64,000 bases of DNA, taken from positions 1 through 64,000 of the forward strand of contig CAZVZK010000040.1 in assembly GCA_964630925.1 (NCBI GenBank). Direction: 5' to 3'. The DNA is from RGDT01 sp964630925. GTDB taxonomy: Bacteria > Planctomycetota > Planctomycetia > Gemmatales > Gemmataceae. Below, one piece after another: positions 33,513 to 41,732 of this stretch. The notes beneath the pieces were generated by a model that saw nothing but the letters and a program-made list of their open reading frames with translations, was not told the origin of the DNA and did no database searches. Positions within the stretch are counted from its first letter, which is position 1, and every line of letters starts with the position of its first letter. Made by a program: the position numbers and the translations under genes.

Positions 33513-35315
33513 ATGCCCACACTCGTCCTGCTGATGTCACTGCCGTGTTGGGCCGCAGCGCCCCCCGCGCCCAGGCCCCTCGACCCCGCCACCATCGCGG
33601 CATGGGGGAAGCGCGGATTCACCCCGTGCGACGGCCTGCACGGCCAGCCGGGCTTCGAGACCAGCGTGTGGCTCTCGGCGGACGTGCGCGGCCTGCCCGT
33701 GGTCGGCGTGCCGTTCGGCCTCGTCTTCCGCGACACCTACGTCGGGGCCGCCGACGTGCAGAAGGAGCTGGGGAGGCAGAAGAAACTCCGCGTCCTGCTC
33801 TTCTCCTCATGGGAAGAGGGGGACCGTGACTTCCCCACCCTCGGCCACCTCCAGACGCGGAACTCGAGGCGCATCCTGGAATGGCGGCCTGGGAAGATGG
33901 ACGCCATCGTCCGCGCCATCGCCGGCCTCGACGGGCTGACCCACCTCTGCCTCGGCGGCCTGCAGCCGTCCGCGGCGGCCCTCAAGGAGCTGGCCCGCCT
34001 GAAGTCGCTCGTCCACCTTGATCTGGACTGCATCCTCGATCGGGAGATGCTGAAGGCGCTGGCCGAATTACAGTCGTTGGAGTCCATCGCCGTCCGGGGG
34101 CTCGGGCGTGTGCCCGGCTTGGGCGAATTGGCCCGCCTCAAGCGTCTGACTTCCCTCGACCTGAGCGACGCGACCATCGGCGATGCCGGCCTCAAGGAAG
34201 TGGCGACGATCAAGGGGCTTACACACCTCAAGATCGGTGACACTCATGTCACTGACGCGGGGATCGGGTCATTGGCGGGCCTCAAGGGTCTGACCCATCT
34301 CGGGCTGGCATGCACCGCCGTCACCGACACCGGGCTGGAAGCTCTGGCGGGCCTGGAGCGGCTCCGCTCGATCGACGTGTCTTGCACGAAAGTCACCGGC
34401 ACCGGCCTGAAACACCTGACGAGACTCGAATCCCTCCGGTTGACGGGTGTCATGTTCGGGAGCCGCCCCATCGTCGGGGATGCCGGCATGGCGGGGCTGG
34501 CCGGCCTCAAGGGGCTGACCCACCTCGACCTCAACTGGACCGGGGTGACGGACGCCGGCCTCGCGCGTCTCGCCGGCCTGACGAGGCTGGAGAAGCTCTC
34601 CCTGCGGCGCACGAAGGTGACGGGCGTGGGCCTCACGAAGCTGGCTGGCCTCCGGCGGCTGAAGGAGCTGGACCTCGACAGCACCAACGTGAACGACGCG
34701 GCGATGAAGGCCGTGGCGGCATTCAAGGATCTTGCGGCCCTCCGCCTGAGGAGGACGCGCGTGACCGACGCTGGCATGAAGGAGCTGACGGGCCTGGGCG
34801 CGCTGTCGCGGCTCTCCCTCGACTCGACGGAGGTGGGGGATGCCGGCATGAAGCATCTGGCCCGGCTGACCGATCTGGAGTCGCTGCACCTAGGGCAGAC
34901 GAAAATCGGCGACGCCGGCCTGGGGGACTTGGCCCCCTTGCGAAAACTGGCCCGCCTCAACCTGACGGGCACGAGGGTGGGTGATGCCGGGCTGACGGCG
35001 CTGGGAGGGCTATCGGGCCTGCGTCTCCTTGATCTCGGGGCGACCAGGGCGGGCGATGACGGCCTCAAGCACCTGCTCCGCCTCAAGGATCTCGCCGATC
35101 TCCGCCTGGACAAGACGAGGGTGACGGACGCCGGCCTTGTGACTGTTGCGGGGCACCCTGGGCTCCGCTGGCTCTCGCTCGACGGGATCACCGTGGGCGT
35201 GGCCGGCCAGAAGGCGCTGGGCGGAATGATGGGCCTGCGTGGCCTGGCGGTCAGCGGAGGTGACGTGGCGTGGGCGTTGCGGAAGGCGATGCCGTATTGC
35301 AACGTCGGGTTCTGA
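33513..35315 (+). CDS. secreted leucine-rich-repeat protein
   Basis: This 600-residue protein has a signal peptide (about 1-16). About 18 leucine-rich repeats of roughly 24 residues follow from residue 140 on, with the planctomycete pattern L..L..L.L..T.VTDAGL..L. Repeats form a curved solenoid for binding a partner. The N-terminal 120 residues carry no recognised domain. It lies in the segment flanked by the duplicated proline dehydrogenase ends and points against its neighbours, so it may be a passenger. Start is ATG 33513 after GGAGGA. Confidence 0.85.
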   Translation: MPTLVLLMSLPCWAAAPPAPRPLDPATIAAWGKRGFTPCDGLHGQPGFETSVWLSADVRGLPVVGVPFGLVFRDTYVGAADVQKELGRQKKLRVLLFSSWEEGDRDFPTLGHLQTRNSRRILEWRPGKMDAIVRAIAGLDGLTHLCLGGLQPSAAALKELARLKSLVHLDLDCILDREMLKALAELQSLESIAVRGLGRVPGLGELARLKRLTSLDLSDATIGDAGLKEVATIKGLTHLKIGDTHVTDAGIGSLAGLKGLTHLGLACTAVTDTGLEALAGLERLRSIDVSCTKVTGTGLKHLTRLESLRLTGVMFGSRPIVGDAGMAGLAGLKGLTHLDLNWTGVTDAGLARLAGLTRLEKLSLRRTKVTGVGLTKLAGLRRLKELDLDSTNVNDAAMKAVAAFKDLAALRLRRTRVTDAGMKELTGLGALSRLSLDSTEVGDAGMKHLARLTDLESLHLGQTKIGDAGLGDLAPLRKLARLNLTGTRVGDAGLTALGGLSGLRLLDLGATRAGDDGLKHLLRLKDLADLRLDKTRVTDAGLVTVAGHPGLRWLSLDGITVGVAGQKALGGMMGLRGLAVSGGDVAWALRKAMPYCNVGF

Positions 35316-35329
35316 CCACAGCGCCGCGG

Positions 35330-35776
35330 TCAGGACGCCGGGCCGGTGATGGCGTAGGAGTGCGATCCGTGAATCAGCAGGACGCGCCTGTTCGGGTAGT
35401 CGGTGATGGAGACGAAGTTGTTGGTCACGTCGCGGCCCAGGATGTCCTCTTCGTCCTCTGATGCCTCCACGAACGCGGGATACGGGCCGGCGACCTGCGC
35501 CGGATTGCCGTCTTCCTTGGTGAATTCGATGGCCGCCTCGACCATGACGGTCGCGGACGTGCCGCCGATCCCCTGGAGCGCGGCTTCTGAACCCGCCATC
35601 CCCGATCCGCCGAGTGCGTCGAGCGTTTCGCGGCAGAAGACCGTCCGATCACCCCCCGAATCCACGAGGAAGTACCGTTCGACGGCTCTGCCGTTCGCCG
35701 CGACCACCCGAGCGAGGAGGACCGGGCGGAGTGGCCCCGCCGCGCCCCGCCTCCTCCATTCACCCGCGATGATCAT
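35330..35776 (-). CDS. retropepsin-like aspartic protease
   Basis: This 148-residue protein has the single-domain retropepsin-type pattern: FLVDSGGDRTVF (36-47) for the active-site D-S/T-G loop and ILGRDVTNNF (about 111-120) for the second half. Like retroviral proteases it would need to dimerise. Its start overlaps the stop of the preceding DUF5678-like gene by one base, so the two are one leftward transcript. Substrate unknown. Confidence 0.75.
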   Translation of the reverse strand: MIIAGEWRRRGAAGPLRPVLLARVVAANGRAVERYFLVDSGGDRTVFCRETLDALGGSGMAGSEAALQGIGGTSATVMVEAAIEFTKEDGNPAQVAGPYPAFVEASEDEEDILGRDVTNNFVSITDYPNRRVLLIHGSHSYAITGPAS

Positions 35777-36087
35777 CAGGCCCGCTCCCGGTCAACGGCG
35801 GGGATGCTCTCGAAGTAGGGGCCGAGGTCATCGGGGTGCTTCGCCTCCACCCAGGCCCGCACCTCCTCGAACGTGTCGGCGATGAACGCCTCGCCGCCCG
35901 CGACGGCCAGGTGTTTCCCTCTCGCCTTCGGGGCCAATTCATCGATGTTAGCGTCGTACCACGCGACGTTCTTCCTGAACGCCTCGGTCCCCGCGCGGTG
36001 GGCCGCGATGGCGGCCGGGTCGGTGACGACCTCAATCATCCGGGGCGGGGCCTCGCCCTCTGCGATCTTGGAGTACCTGACGAGCAT
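35776..36087 (-). CDS. DUF5678-like small protein
   Basis: This 103-residue protein has the segment LAPKARGKHLAVAGGEAFIADTFEEVRAWVE (about 51-81), which fits DUF5678, a small domain often encoded beside retropepsin-like proteases. The ATG has a strong AGGAGGAACG Shine-Dalgarno. The next gene overlaps its stop by one base. Function of the pair is unknown; a regulator and protease or a toxin-antitoxin style relationship is possible but unproven. Confidence 0.7.
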   Translation of the reverse strand: MLVRYSKIAEGEAPPRMIEVVTDPAAIAAHRAGTEAFRKNVAWYDANIDELAPKARGKHLAVAGGEAFIADTFEEVRAWVEAKHPDDLGPYFESIPAVDRERA

Positions 36088-36160
36088 GATCGTTCCTCCT
36101 CCCTGTATCTTACCAGCACGAATCGCCGCATCCAGCGGTCGGATTGAGGTGCGACCTCCC

Positions 36161-36254
36161 CTCACCCCGCCGGGTTGCGCAGGAGCCTGTCGGGGGAGAC
36201 GCCCTCCATGAAGCCGGCCCGCAGGAATGACTCGTTGGCCGTGTTCTCCAATAG
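36161..36254. repeat. 94-bp direct repeat, copy inside the proline dehydrogenase gene
   Basis: Second copy of the repeat at 33338-33431 (89 of 94 bases identical), in the same orientation. This copy is the intact 3' end of the gene ending at 36162. Confidence 0.9.
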
Positions 36255-37502
36255 CCGACGCACCAGGTACGCCATCCCCGGCAGCAGCTCGCCGTAGGGC
36301 GTATAGACACGCACACGCTGCCCCATCCCCGCCAGGACCTCCTTCACCGGGTCCGCCATCCCGTAGAGCATCTGGATCTCGATGGCGCCCGGTGGTAGGT
36401 TCATCAGGCGTGCCAGGGCCATCGCGTGCGACAGGCTGCGGATGTTGTGGCTGCCGAACGCCGGGCGGATCCACGCGCGGTTCTCCAACATGAACCGGGT
36501 GCAGCGTTCATACGCCGCGTCGCTCTGCCATTTCTCGGCCCAGACCGGCACGGGCCAGCCCTGCTGGCGGGCCATCACCGACTCGTAGTCCCAGTACGCG
36601 CCCTTCACCAGCCGCACCCACACCGGCGTGCCCCGCTTCTTCGCCCACCCGGCGAGACGCGGCAGGTCGTCCTCCGTGTCGCGCAGGTAGGCCTGGATGG
36701 CGATGCCGCAGTCGGGCCAGTCGCGGAACTCCGGCTCCGTCAGCACCTCCTCAAGGATGCGGATCGTCGTGTCCTTGAACGAGTACTGCTCCATGTCGAT
36801 GTTGACGAACGCCCCGTGCCGCCGGGCAGCCTGCAGGACGGGCCGCAGACGCGCGCGCACCTCGCGGCTCGTCCCCGTCGGGTCGATGGGGTCGAACTGG
36901 CTGTAGAGGGACGACAACTTCACCGACACGTTGACACGCGGCATGGCGCCCCGGTCGTCGCGGTCGATCAGGGCGTTCTCGGGCCAGCCGCCCGCCTCCG
37001 CCGACAGCCCCTCGATCATGGCGATGTAGTCGCGCATCGACTGCTCGGCCTCCGCCTCCGTCAGGGTCGCCTCGCCCAGGAGGTCGATCGTGAAGGCGAG
37101 ATCCTTCGCCCGCATGAGTTCGACGGCGGCGGTGGCCTCGGCGATGTCGCTGCCGGCGATGAACTTGCGTGCCAGCCGCCGGGCCGACCAGCGTATGAGC
37201 CACGCCACGGGGCCCCACGCGGGCAAGAGCCAGACGCCGAGCCGTGCCCACGCCGGGACGGAGGCGCCGGCCTCGGCGAGGTATTCGCGCAGGTGCCGGA
37301 CGATGTCCTCCGGGGTGCGGAGCTGGGGCAGCACGTCCACGAAGCGGAAGAGCTGGAGCTTGAGGGCCTCGTTGCCCATCGTCAGCTCCATGAGGCGGTC
37401 ATCCCACCATGTCGGGCCGAAGGGGACCGGCCCGGCGTCTGCGCGGGCGAAGATCTCCTTGCCGATGCGGCGTGTGAGCTGCTCCAGGTCGGCATTCGAC
37501 AT
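36162..37502 (-). CDS. proline dehydrogenase
   Basis: This 446-residue flavoenzyme domain has the PutA-like beta-alpha barrel, with NVSVKLSSLYSQFDPID (about 194-210), the FVNIDMEQYSFKD stretch (236-248), VRLVKGAYWDYE (299-310) and ending YTPYGELLPGMAYLVRRLLENT. It oxidises proline to pyrroline-5-carboxylate. The C-terminal sequence after LLENTANESFL resembles the link to the P5C dehydrogenase half in bifunctional proteins, but a stop follows and no P5C dehydrogenase gene is nearby. Its terminal 94 bases recur at 33338. A TATGAT -10 box lies about 35 bases upstream. Confidence 0.9.
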   Translation of the reverse strand: MSNADLEQLTRRIGKEIFARADAGPVPFGPTWWDDRLMELTMGNEALKLQLFRFVDVLPQLRTPEDIVRHLREYLAEAGASVPAWARLGVWLLPAWGPVAWLIRWSARRLARKFIAGSDIAEATAAVELMRAKDLAFTIDLLGEATLTEAEAEQSMRDYIAMIEGLSAEAGGWPENALIDRDDRGAMPRVNVSVKLSSLYSQFDPIDPTGTSREVRARLRPVLQAARRHGAFVNIDMEQYSFKDTTIRILEEVLTEPEFRDWPDCGIAIQAYLRDTEDDLPRLAGWAKKRGTPVWVRLVKGAYWDYESVMARQQGWPVPVWAEKWQSDAAYERCTRFMLENRAWIRPAFGSHNIRSLSHAMALARLMNLPPGAIEIQMLYGMADPVKEVLAGMGQRVRVYTPYGELLPGMAYLVRRLLENTANESFLRAGFMEGVSPDRLLRNPAG

Positions 37503-37536
37503 GCGGCGGTCCTTCCGGCACGGGGCGTCCGTTGGT

Positions 37537-37542
37537 ATCATA
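37537..37542 (-). promoter_or_regulatory. possible -10 box (TATGAT) for proline dehydrogenase
   Basis: Reading leftward, ACTATGATACC lies 35 bases before the ATG at 37502, with GGAAGGA between. Confidence 0.35.
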
Positions 37543-37636
37543 GTGGCATACGGGTTCGCGGCCGATGCGACAGTTGAGGGCCCGCCAGACGCGGCATACA
37601 AAGGCAGGCGAGCCGCCTGCCCCACGGACATCACCC

Positions 37637-38497
37637 ATGAGCGAGATGAAGATCGGAGCGTTCGAGGTCCTCGGCCAGCTCGGCACGGGCGCGCACAGCA
37701 GCATCCTGCACATCCGCCGGGCGGAGGACGGCAAGGCCTACGCGCTCAAGGTGGTGCCGGTCGCCGGCGCGGACGATCAGAAATTCGTCGAGCAGGCCGA
37801 GCACGAGTTCAAGGTCGCGTCGATGCTCGACCACCCCAACCTCGTCAAGGTCCACGCCATCGAGAAGGTCAAGAATTGGTTCTTCACCGTGACCAAGGTC
37901 CACGTCCTCATCGAGTATGTCAACGGCAAGACCCTCGACACCTGCCCCCGGCTGACGATGCCGCGGCTCGTGCAGGCGTTCAAGATGGCGGCGGACGGCC
38001 TGGTCCACATGCACCGCCGGCAGGTGTGCCACGGCGACCTCAAGCCGAACAACGTCCTGCTCAGCAAGGGCGGCGAGATCAAGATCATCGACTACGGCCT
38101 TGCCCGCATCAAGGGGGAGGCCTCCGCTCGCATCCAGGGGACGCCGGAGTACATGGCCCCCGAGACGGCCAAGCACAAGATGGTCAACGAGCGGACGGAC
38201 ATCTTCAACTTCGGCGGCATGATGTACCGGCTGGTGACGTGGAAGCTGCCGCCGTCGATCATCTCCGAGGACGACCAGCAGCCGATCAGCGCCCGCACCT
38301 GGGCGCACGTGTACAAGCCGGCGGAGGAGGTGAACCCGCGAACGCCGCCGGCCCTCGCCGCGCTGATCAACCAGTGCCTGGCCTACGACGCCAACAAGCG
38401 TCCCGAGCGCATGGGCGAGGTGCAGGGGACGCTGGACCGTCTGGCCGACGAGCTGGTCAAGTCGCCGGAGGACGGGCTCGACGCGATGGAGTGGTGA
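37637..38497 (+). CDS. Hanks-type Ser/Thr protein kinase (HGD/DYG variant)
   Basis: This 286-residue protein is a stand-alone kinase domain: glycine loop LGTGAHSS (15-22), Lys38, catalytic loop HGDLKPNN (132-139, with Asp134) and IDYGLA (151-156) in place of DFG. HGD and DYG replace the usual HRD and DFG, so the activation loop is probably not phosphorylation-controlled. TPEYMAPE follows as the APE motif. No membrane segment. A DUF3754 gene starts 6 bases downstream and a second follows, so the three are likely one operon; the DUF3754 proteins could be substrates. Confidence 0.85.
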   Translation: MSEMKIGAFEVLGQLGTGAHSSILHIRRAEDGKAYALKVVPVAGADDQKFVEQAEHEFKVASMLDHPNLVKVHAIEKVKNWFFTVTKVHVLIEYVNGKTLDTCPRLTMPRLVQAFKMAADGLVHMHRRQVCHGDLKPNNVLLSKGGEIKIIDYGLARIKGEASARIQGTPEYMAPETAKHKMVNERTDIFNFGGMMYRLVTWKLPPSIISEDDQQPISARTWAHVYKPAEEVNPRTPPALAALINQCLAYDANKRPERMGEVQGTLDRLADELVKSPEDGLDAMEW

Positions 38498-38503
38498 GGC
38501 CCG

Positions 38504-39691
38504 ATGGCATCCCGCAATGACTCCCGGTCCTTCATCCCCGTGCCGACGGCCGAGCTGGTGCGCCTCCTCGCCGAGGCCCCGGAGCTGCCCGCCGGCGAGG
38601 GGGCCGCCTTCCGCGCCGTCGCCGCCCCGTTGGGCGAGGCGCTGCACCGCGGCCTGCGCAAGCGCCTCGAAGGCCTGCTGGCCGCCTACGCCCCCTTCGA
38701 CCCGGACTCGGACGGGGCCAACCTGTACACGGCCAGCGCCGCCGAGCGGCAGCGTGGCTTCAACGCCCTGATGCTCGACCTGAACTGGATGCTGGGCAGG
38801 GCGCAGTTCCGCCACCTGGGCCGCGAGGAGCTCGAGCCATTCCTCGACGAGGTCAGCGACTTCTGCCCGCGCATGTCCGTCGATTTCAGCGTGTTCGACC
38901 ACCTGTCGGTCTTCGTCCGCGGCGACGCGATGCAGACGCGCACCCTGCGCAACTGGAAGACGCTGTTCCTGTCGCGCGAGGAGGAGGTGCCGGTCTTCCG
39001 CCGCCTGGTGCTGGTGCTGAAATTGCGGCCCGGCCCACGCCTGGCGGCGGGCGTGAGCGCCGAGCACGTCTACCTGAAGCTGTTCAAGGACATCCCCCGC
39101 GCCGGCATCGGCATGCTGATGCCGGGCGCCAAGGTGCGCATCAACCTGTTCGACCGGGGCAAGATCGGCGCCGGCCTGCTCAGCGGGCTGGGCACGATGG
39201 CCTGGCGCCTGCTCGGCAACCTCGGCGAGTTCCTGCACAACTTCGAGAACGCCCTCTTCGGGGTGTTCGCCGGGGTGCTGGGCTACGGGTTCAAATCGTA
39301 CTCGGACTGGCAGACGACGCGGCAGGCGTACCAGCTCAACCTGACGGAGAGCCTGTACTTCCAGAACCTCGACAGCAACGCGGGTGTCCTGGCCCGGCTG
39401 CTAGACGAGGCCGACCAGCAACAAACCCGCACGGCGCTGCTGGCGTATTACTGCCTGTGGCGGTACCATGCAGGCGGGGCGCGGCCCGACGAGCTGGCCG
39501 ACTCGATGGGGCTGTTCCTCGACCGCTACGTCGGGCTGCCGGCCATCTGCGAGCCGGGCGAGGCGGCGGGGCGGCTACGCGAGCTGGGCCTGGCGGAGGA
39601 GGCGGACGGCCTGCTGCGGGCCGTCCCGCCGGCGCGGGCGTGCGAGGCGCTCGGCGCGAAAGGGAATGCGGCCCGCGACGAATCATCTTGA
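38504..39691 (+). CDS. DUF3754 (TMEM143-like) membrane protein, copy 1
   Basis: This 395-residue protein shows the DUF3754 pattern shared with animal TMEM143: VFRRLVLVLKLR (about 165-176), then VYLKLFKDIPRAGIGMLMPG (about 189-208). Two hydrophobic segments follow (about 225-275). YFQNLDSNAGVLARLLDEAD (about 285-304) is the second conserved block. Function is unknown. It is a diverged paralogue of the next gene, separated by a repeat-rich spacer, and follows the kinase gene closely. Confidence 0.8.
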   Translation: MASRNDSRSFIPVPTAELVRLLAEAPELPAGEGAAFRAVAAPLGEALHRGLRKRLEGLLAAYAPFDPDSDGANLYTASAAERQRGFNALMLDLNWMLGRAQFRHLGREELEPFLDEVSDFCPRMSVDFSVFDHLSVFVRGDAMQTRTLRNWKTLFLSREEEVPVFRRLVLVLKLRPGPRLAAGVSAEHVYLKLFKDIPRAGIGMLMPGAKVRINLFDRGKIGAGLLSGLGTMAWRLLGNLGEFLHNFENALFGVFAGVLGYGFKSYSDWQTTRQAYQLNLTESLYFQNLDSNAGVLARLLDEADQQQTRTALLAYYCLWRYHAGGARPDELADSMGLFLDRYVGLPAICEPGEAAGRLRELGLAEEADGLLRAVPPARACEALGAKGNAARDESS

Positions 39692-39710
39692 TAGTACCCG
39701 TGTTCTCTCT

Positions 39711-39819
39711 GGGTAGCCGGTAGCCGGTAATCAGTAGCCAGCATGAACAGCCAGCGGCCGGCGAGCGATCGGTTTTCCTACTGTCTACTGACTACTGACT
39801 ACTGGCTACCGACTACCCG
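39711..39819. repeat. hairpin built from heptamer repeats
   Basis: The left arm (39711-39741) is a run of 7-base units, TAGCCGG TAGCCGG TAATCAG TAGCCAG. The right arm (39778-39819) is CTACTGT, CTACTGA twice, CTACTGG, CTACCGA and CTACCC, its inverse. Together they form a long imperfect stem with a 36-base loop between the two DUF3754 genes. Confidence 0.8.
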
Positions 39820-39843
39820 ACGAGCGTCAGCGAGGAGGAGACC

Positions 39844-41076
39844 ATGGCCGAGTACGAGGACCGTGAGCATTACATCCCGCTCCGCAAGAGCGACCTCGTC
39901 GATCTGCTGTGCAAGGACGCGAAACTCCCCGTGCAGGAGAGGGACGATTTCCGCCAGTTCTGCAAGCTGGTGGGGGCGGTGTGGCACTTCGAGTACCACG
40001 ACACCCTGGAGAAACTCAAGGACCTGTTCGCGCCGTTCGACCCCGACGCCGACACGGTGGCCATCAACCCGCTGCCGGCGGAGAAGAAGCCGGCGGCGAT
40101 GGAGACGCTCTTCGACCAGTTCGTGAAGCTGATGGAGAAGGCGAACTTCAAGCGGCTGACGCGCAAGGACATCGACGACGCGACGGAGGGCGGGGCCAGC
40201 GACTGGGGCGTGAACATGCACGTCGACTTCGACGTGTTCGAGCGCGTCGAGGTGTTCGTGCGCGGCGAGGGCGACATCGAGCGGACGAAGAAGCACCCGA
40301 TCTGGTTCTGGAAGACCGAGACGAAGAAGGTCAACAGCTACCGGCGGATCGTGCTCCTCTTGAAGCTGCGGAAGCACCACCGCATCCCGGAGAACATCGA
40401 CACCGATCGCGTGTACCTGAAGGTGTTCAAGGACATCCCGAAGCTCGACCTGGAGATGGTGCTGCCGGGCACGTCGTTGCAGATGCCCTGGCACCAGCAG
40501 GCGAAGCTGGGCGGGTCGCTGATCGGCACGATGGGCTGGGGCATCTACAGCCTGTTCGGCAAGCTGATGGCGGGCCTGACCGCCGTCGCCACGGCGGTCG
40601 GTCAGGGCATCTTCTTCACGGCGGAGTTCCTGCTGCTGGCGCCGTTCGCGGTGCTGGGCGGCTACGCCTACAAGCAGTGGCACGGCTACCAGTTCACGAA
40701 GCTGCAGTACACGAAGATGCTGGTGGAGAGCCTGTACTACCAGAACCTCGACAACAACCTGGGCGTGGTGACGCGGCAGCTCGACGAGGCGGAGGAGCAG
40801 GAGTGCCGCGAGACGATCCTGGCGTACTTCTACCTGGCGAAGCACGCGCCGGCGGAGGGGTGGGACTCGGCGCAGCTCGATGAGTACGTTGAGATGGAGC
40901 TGGAGGGGAAGCTGAACCTGAAGGTGGACTTCGAGATCGGCGACGCCCTGGACAAGCTGGAGCGTCTGGGGATCGTGACGAAGTCGGGCGACAAGTACCG
41001 GGCCGTCCCTTTGGCGAAGGCGCTGGAGAAGCTCGATTACCGGTGGGACAACTACTTCCAGTACAACAAGGCGTGA
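39844..41076 (+). CDS. DUF3754 (TMEM143-like) membrane protein, copy 2
   Basis: This 410-residue paralogue of the preceding gene has SYRRIVLLLKLRKHHR, VYLKVFKDIPKLDLEMVLPGT and YYQNLDNNLGVVTRQLDEAEEQE in the same order, and two hydrophobic segments (about 235-285). It has a longer, charged C-terminus (to 410) that reads as a winged-helix-like region (DALDKLERLGIVTKSGDKYRA). GAGGAGGAGACC precedes the ATG. The function is unknown. Confidence 0.8.
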   Translation: MAEYEDREHYIPLRKSDLVDLLCKDAKLPVQERDDFRQFCKLVGAVWHFEYHDTLEKLKDLFAPFDPDADTVAINPLPAEKKPAAMETLFDQFVKLMEKANFKRLTRKDIDDATEGGASDWGVNMHVDFDVFERVEVFVRGEGDIERTKKHPIWFWKTETKKVNSYRRIVLLLKLRKHHRIPENIDTDRVYLKVFKDIPKLDLEMVLPGTSLQMPWHQQAKLGGSLIGTMGWGIYSLFGKLMAGLTAVATAVGQGIFFTAEFLLLAPFAVLGGYAYKQWHGYQFTKLQYTKMLVESLYYQNLDNNLGVVTRQLDEAEEQECRETILAYFYLAKHAPAEGWDSAQLDEYVEMELEGKLNLKVDFEIGDALDKLERLGIVTKSGDKYRAVPLAKALEKLDYRWDNYFQYNKA

Positions 41077-41084
41077 CCCGCTCC

Positions 41085-41257
41085 CCTCGTGGCGGCCACG
41101 TTTCAACATTTAGGGGGTTGGGCCGCAACGAGGAACCAGGTGCCCAACAGGCGAGCCGCCCGCGCTGNNNNNNNNNNCGTCCCCCGCCCCCGCGGGGGCG
41201 AACAGTTCCCAACTTGGCGTGTTTGCCACCAAACTTTGAAAACTGGCCGCCACGAGG
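41085..41257. repeat. inverted repeat around the scaffold gap
   Basis: CCTCGTGGCGGCCA (41085-41098) has its exact reverse complement at 41244-41257. The bases just inside (TTTCAA on both arms) also pair. The 10 Ns lie within the loop. Confidence 0.8.
41168..41177. other. assembly gap (10 Ns)
   Basis: A run of exactly ten N marks a scaffold join. The true length missing is unknown. It lies in an intergenic hairpin, which probably blocked assembly. The bases on either side are intergenic, so no gene is broken. Confidence 0.98.
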
Positions 41258-41270
41258 AGAGCCGCCTACG

Positions 41271-41669
41271 ATGCCGTACATGAGCGACATCGTTCAGGCG
41301 GCACTGGCGGCGCGGCTCCAGGCCTACGCGCCCTTCTCCCACTTCCTCGTCGGCTGCGCCGTCGAGACGCCCGACGGCCGCGTCATCACCGGCTGCAACA
41401 TCGAGAGCGCCAGCTACGGCCTCACCATGTGCGCCGAGCGCGTGGCCATCTTCAAGGCCATCAGCGAGGGCGTGCGCGGGGCCGCCCGCGTCTGCGTCGC
41501 CGCCGACACCGAGACGCCGACGCCCCCCTGCGGCGCGTGCCGTCAGTGGCTGTGGGAGTTCGCCGGCGACGTGGAGATCATCCTCGCCAACCTCTCCGGC
41601 GAGAAGTCACGCTGGCGCATGCGCGACCTGCTTCCGGCGGCGTTCGACGCGACGTTCCTCAAGGGCTGA
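41271..41669 (+). CDS. cdd: cytidine deaminase
   Basis: This 132-residue protein is a small zinc-dependent cytidine deaminase: GCNIESASYGLTMCAERVA (41-59) with zinc-binding Cys54 and proton donor Glu56, and PCGACRQW with Cys87 and Cys90. It deaminates cytidine and deoxycytidine in pyrimidine salvage; the length suits the tetrameric T-CDA class. ATG 41271 is used; ATG 41280 three codons later is possible. The gene is downstream of the scaffold gap. Confidence 0.93.
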   Translation: MPYMSDIVQAALAARLQAYAPFSHFLVGCAVETPDGRVITGCNIESASYGLTMCAERVAIFKAISEGVRGAARVCVAADTETPTPPCGACRQWLWEFAGDVEIILANLSGEKSRWRMRDLLPAAFDATFLKG

Positions 41670-41732
41670 TCGGCGCGGATGTGAGCGCTCCTCTGCGCTC
41701 GCTGACGCTCGCTCCGAGTCGCGGCTACCCTC

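Noticed and set aside
33432..36160. Search for an integrase or transposase between the duplicated gene ends
   Set aside because: Only LRR, retropepsin-like and DUF5678-like genes are present; none resembles a recombinase. The element, if any, is not autonomous.
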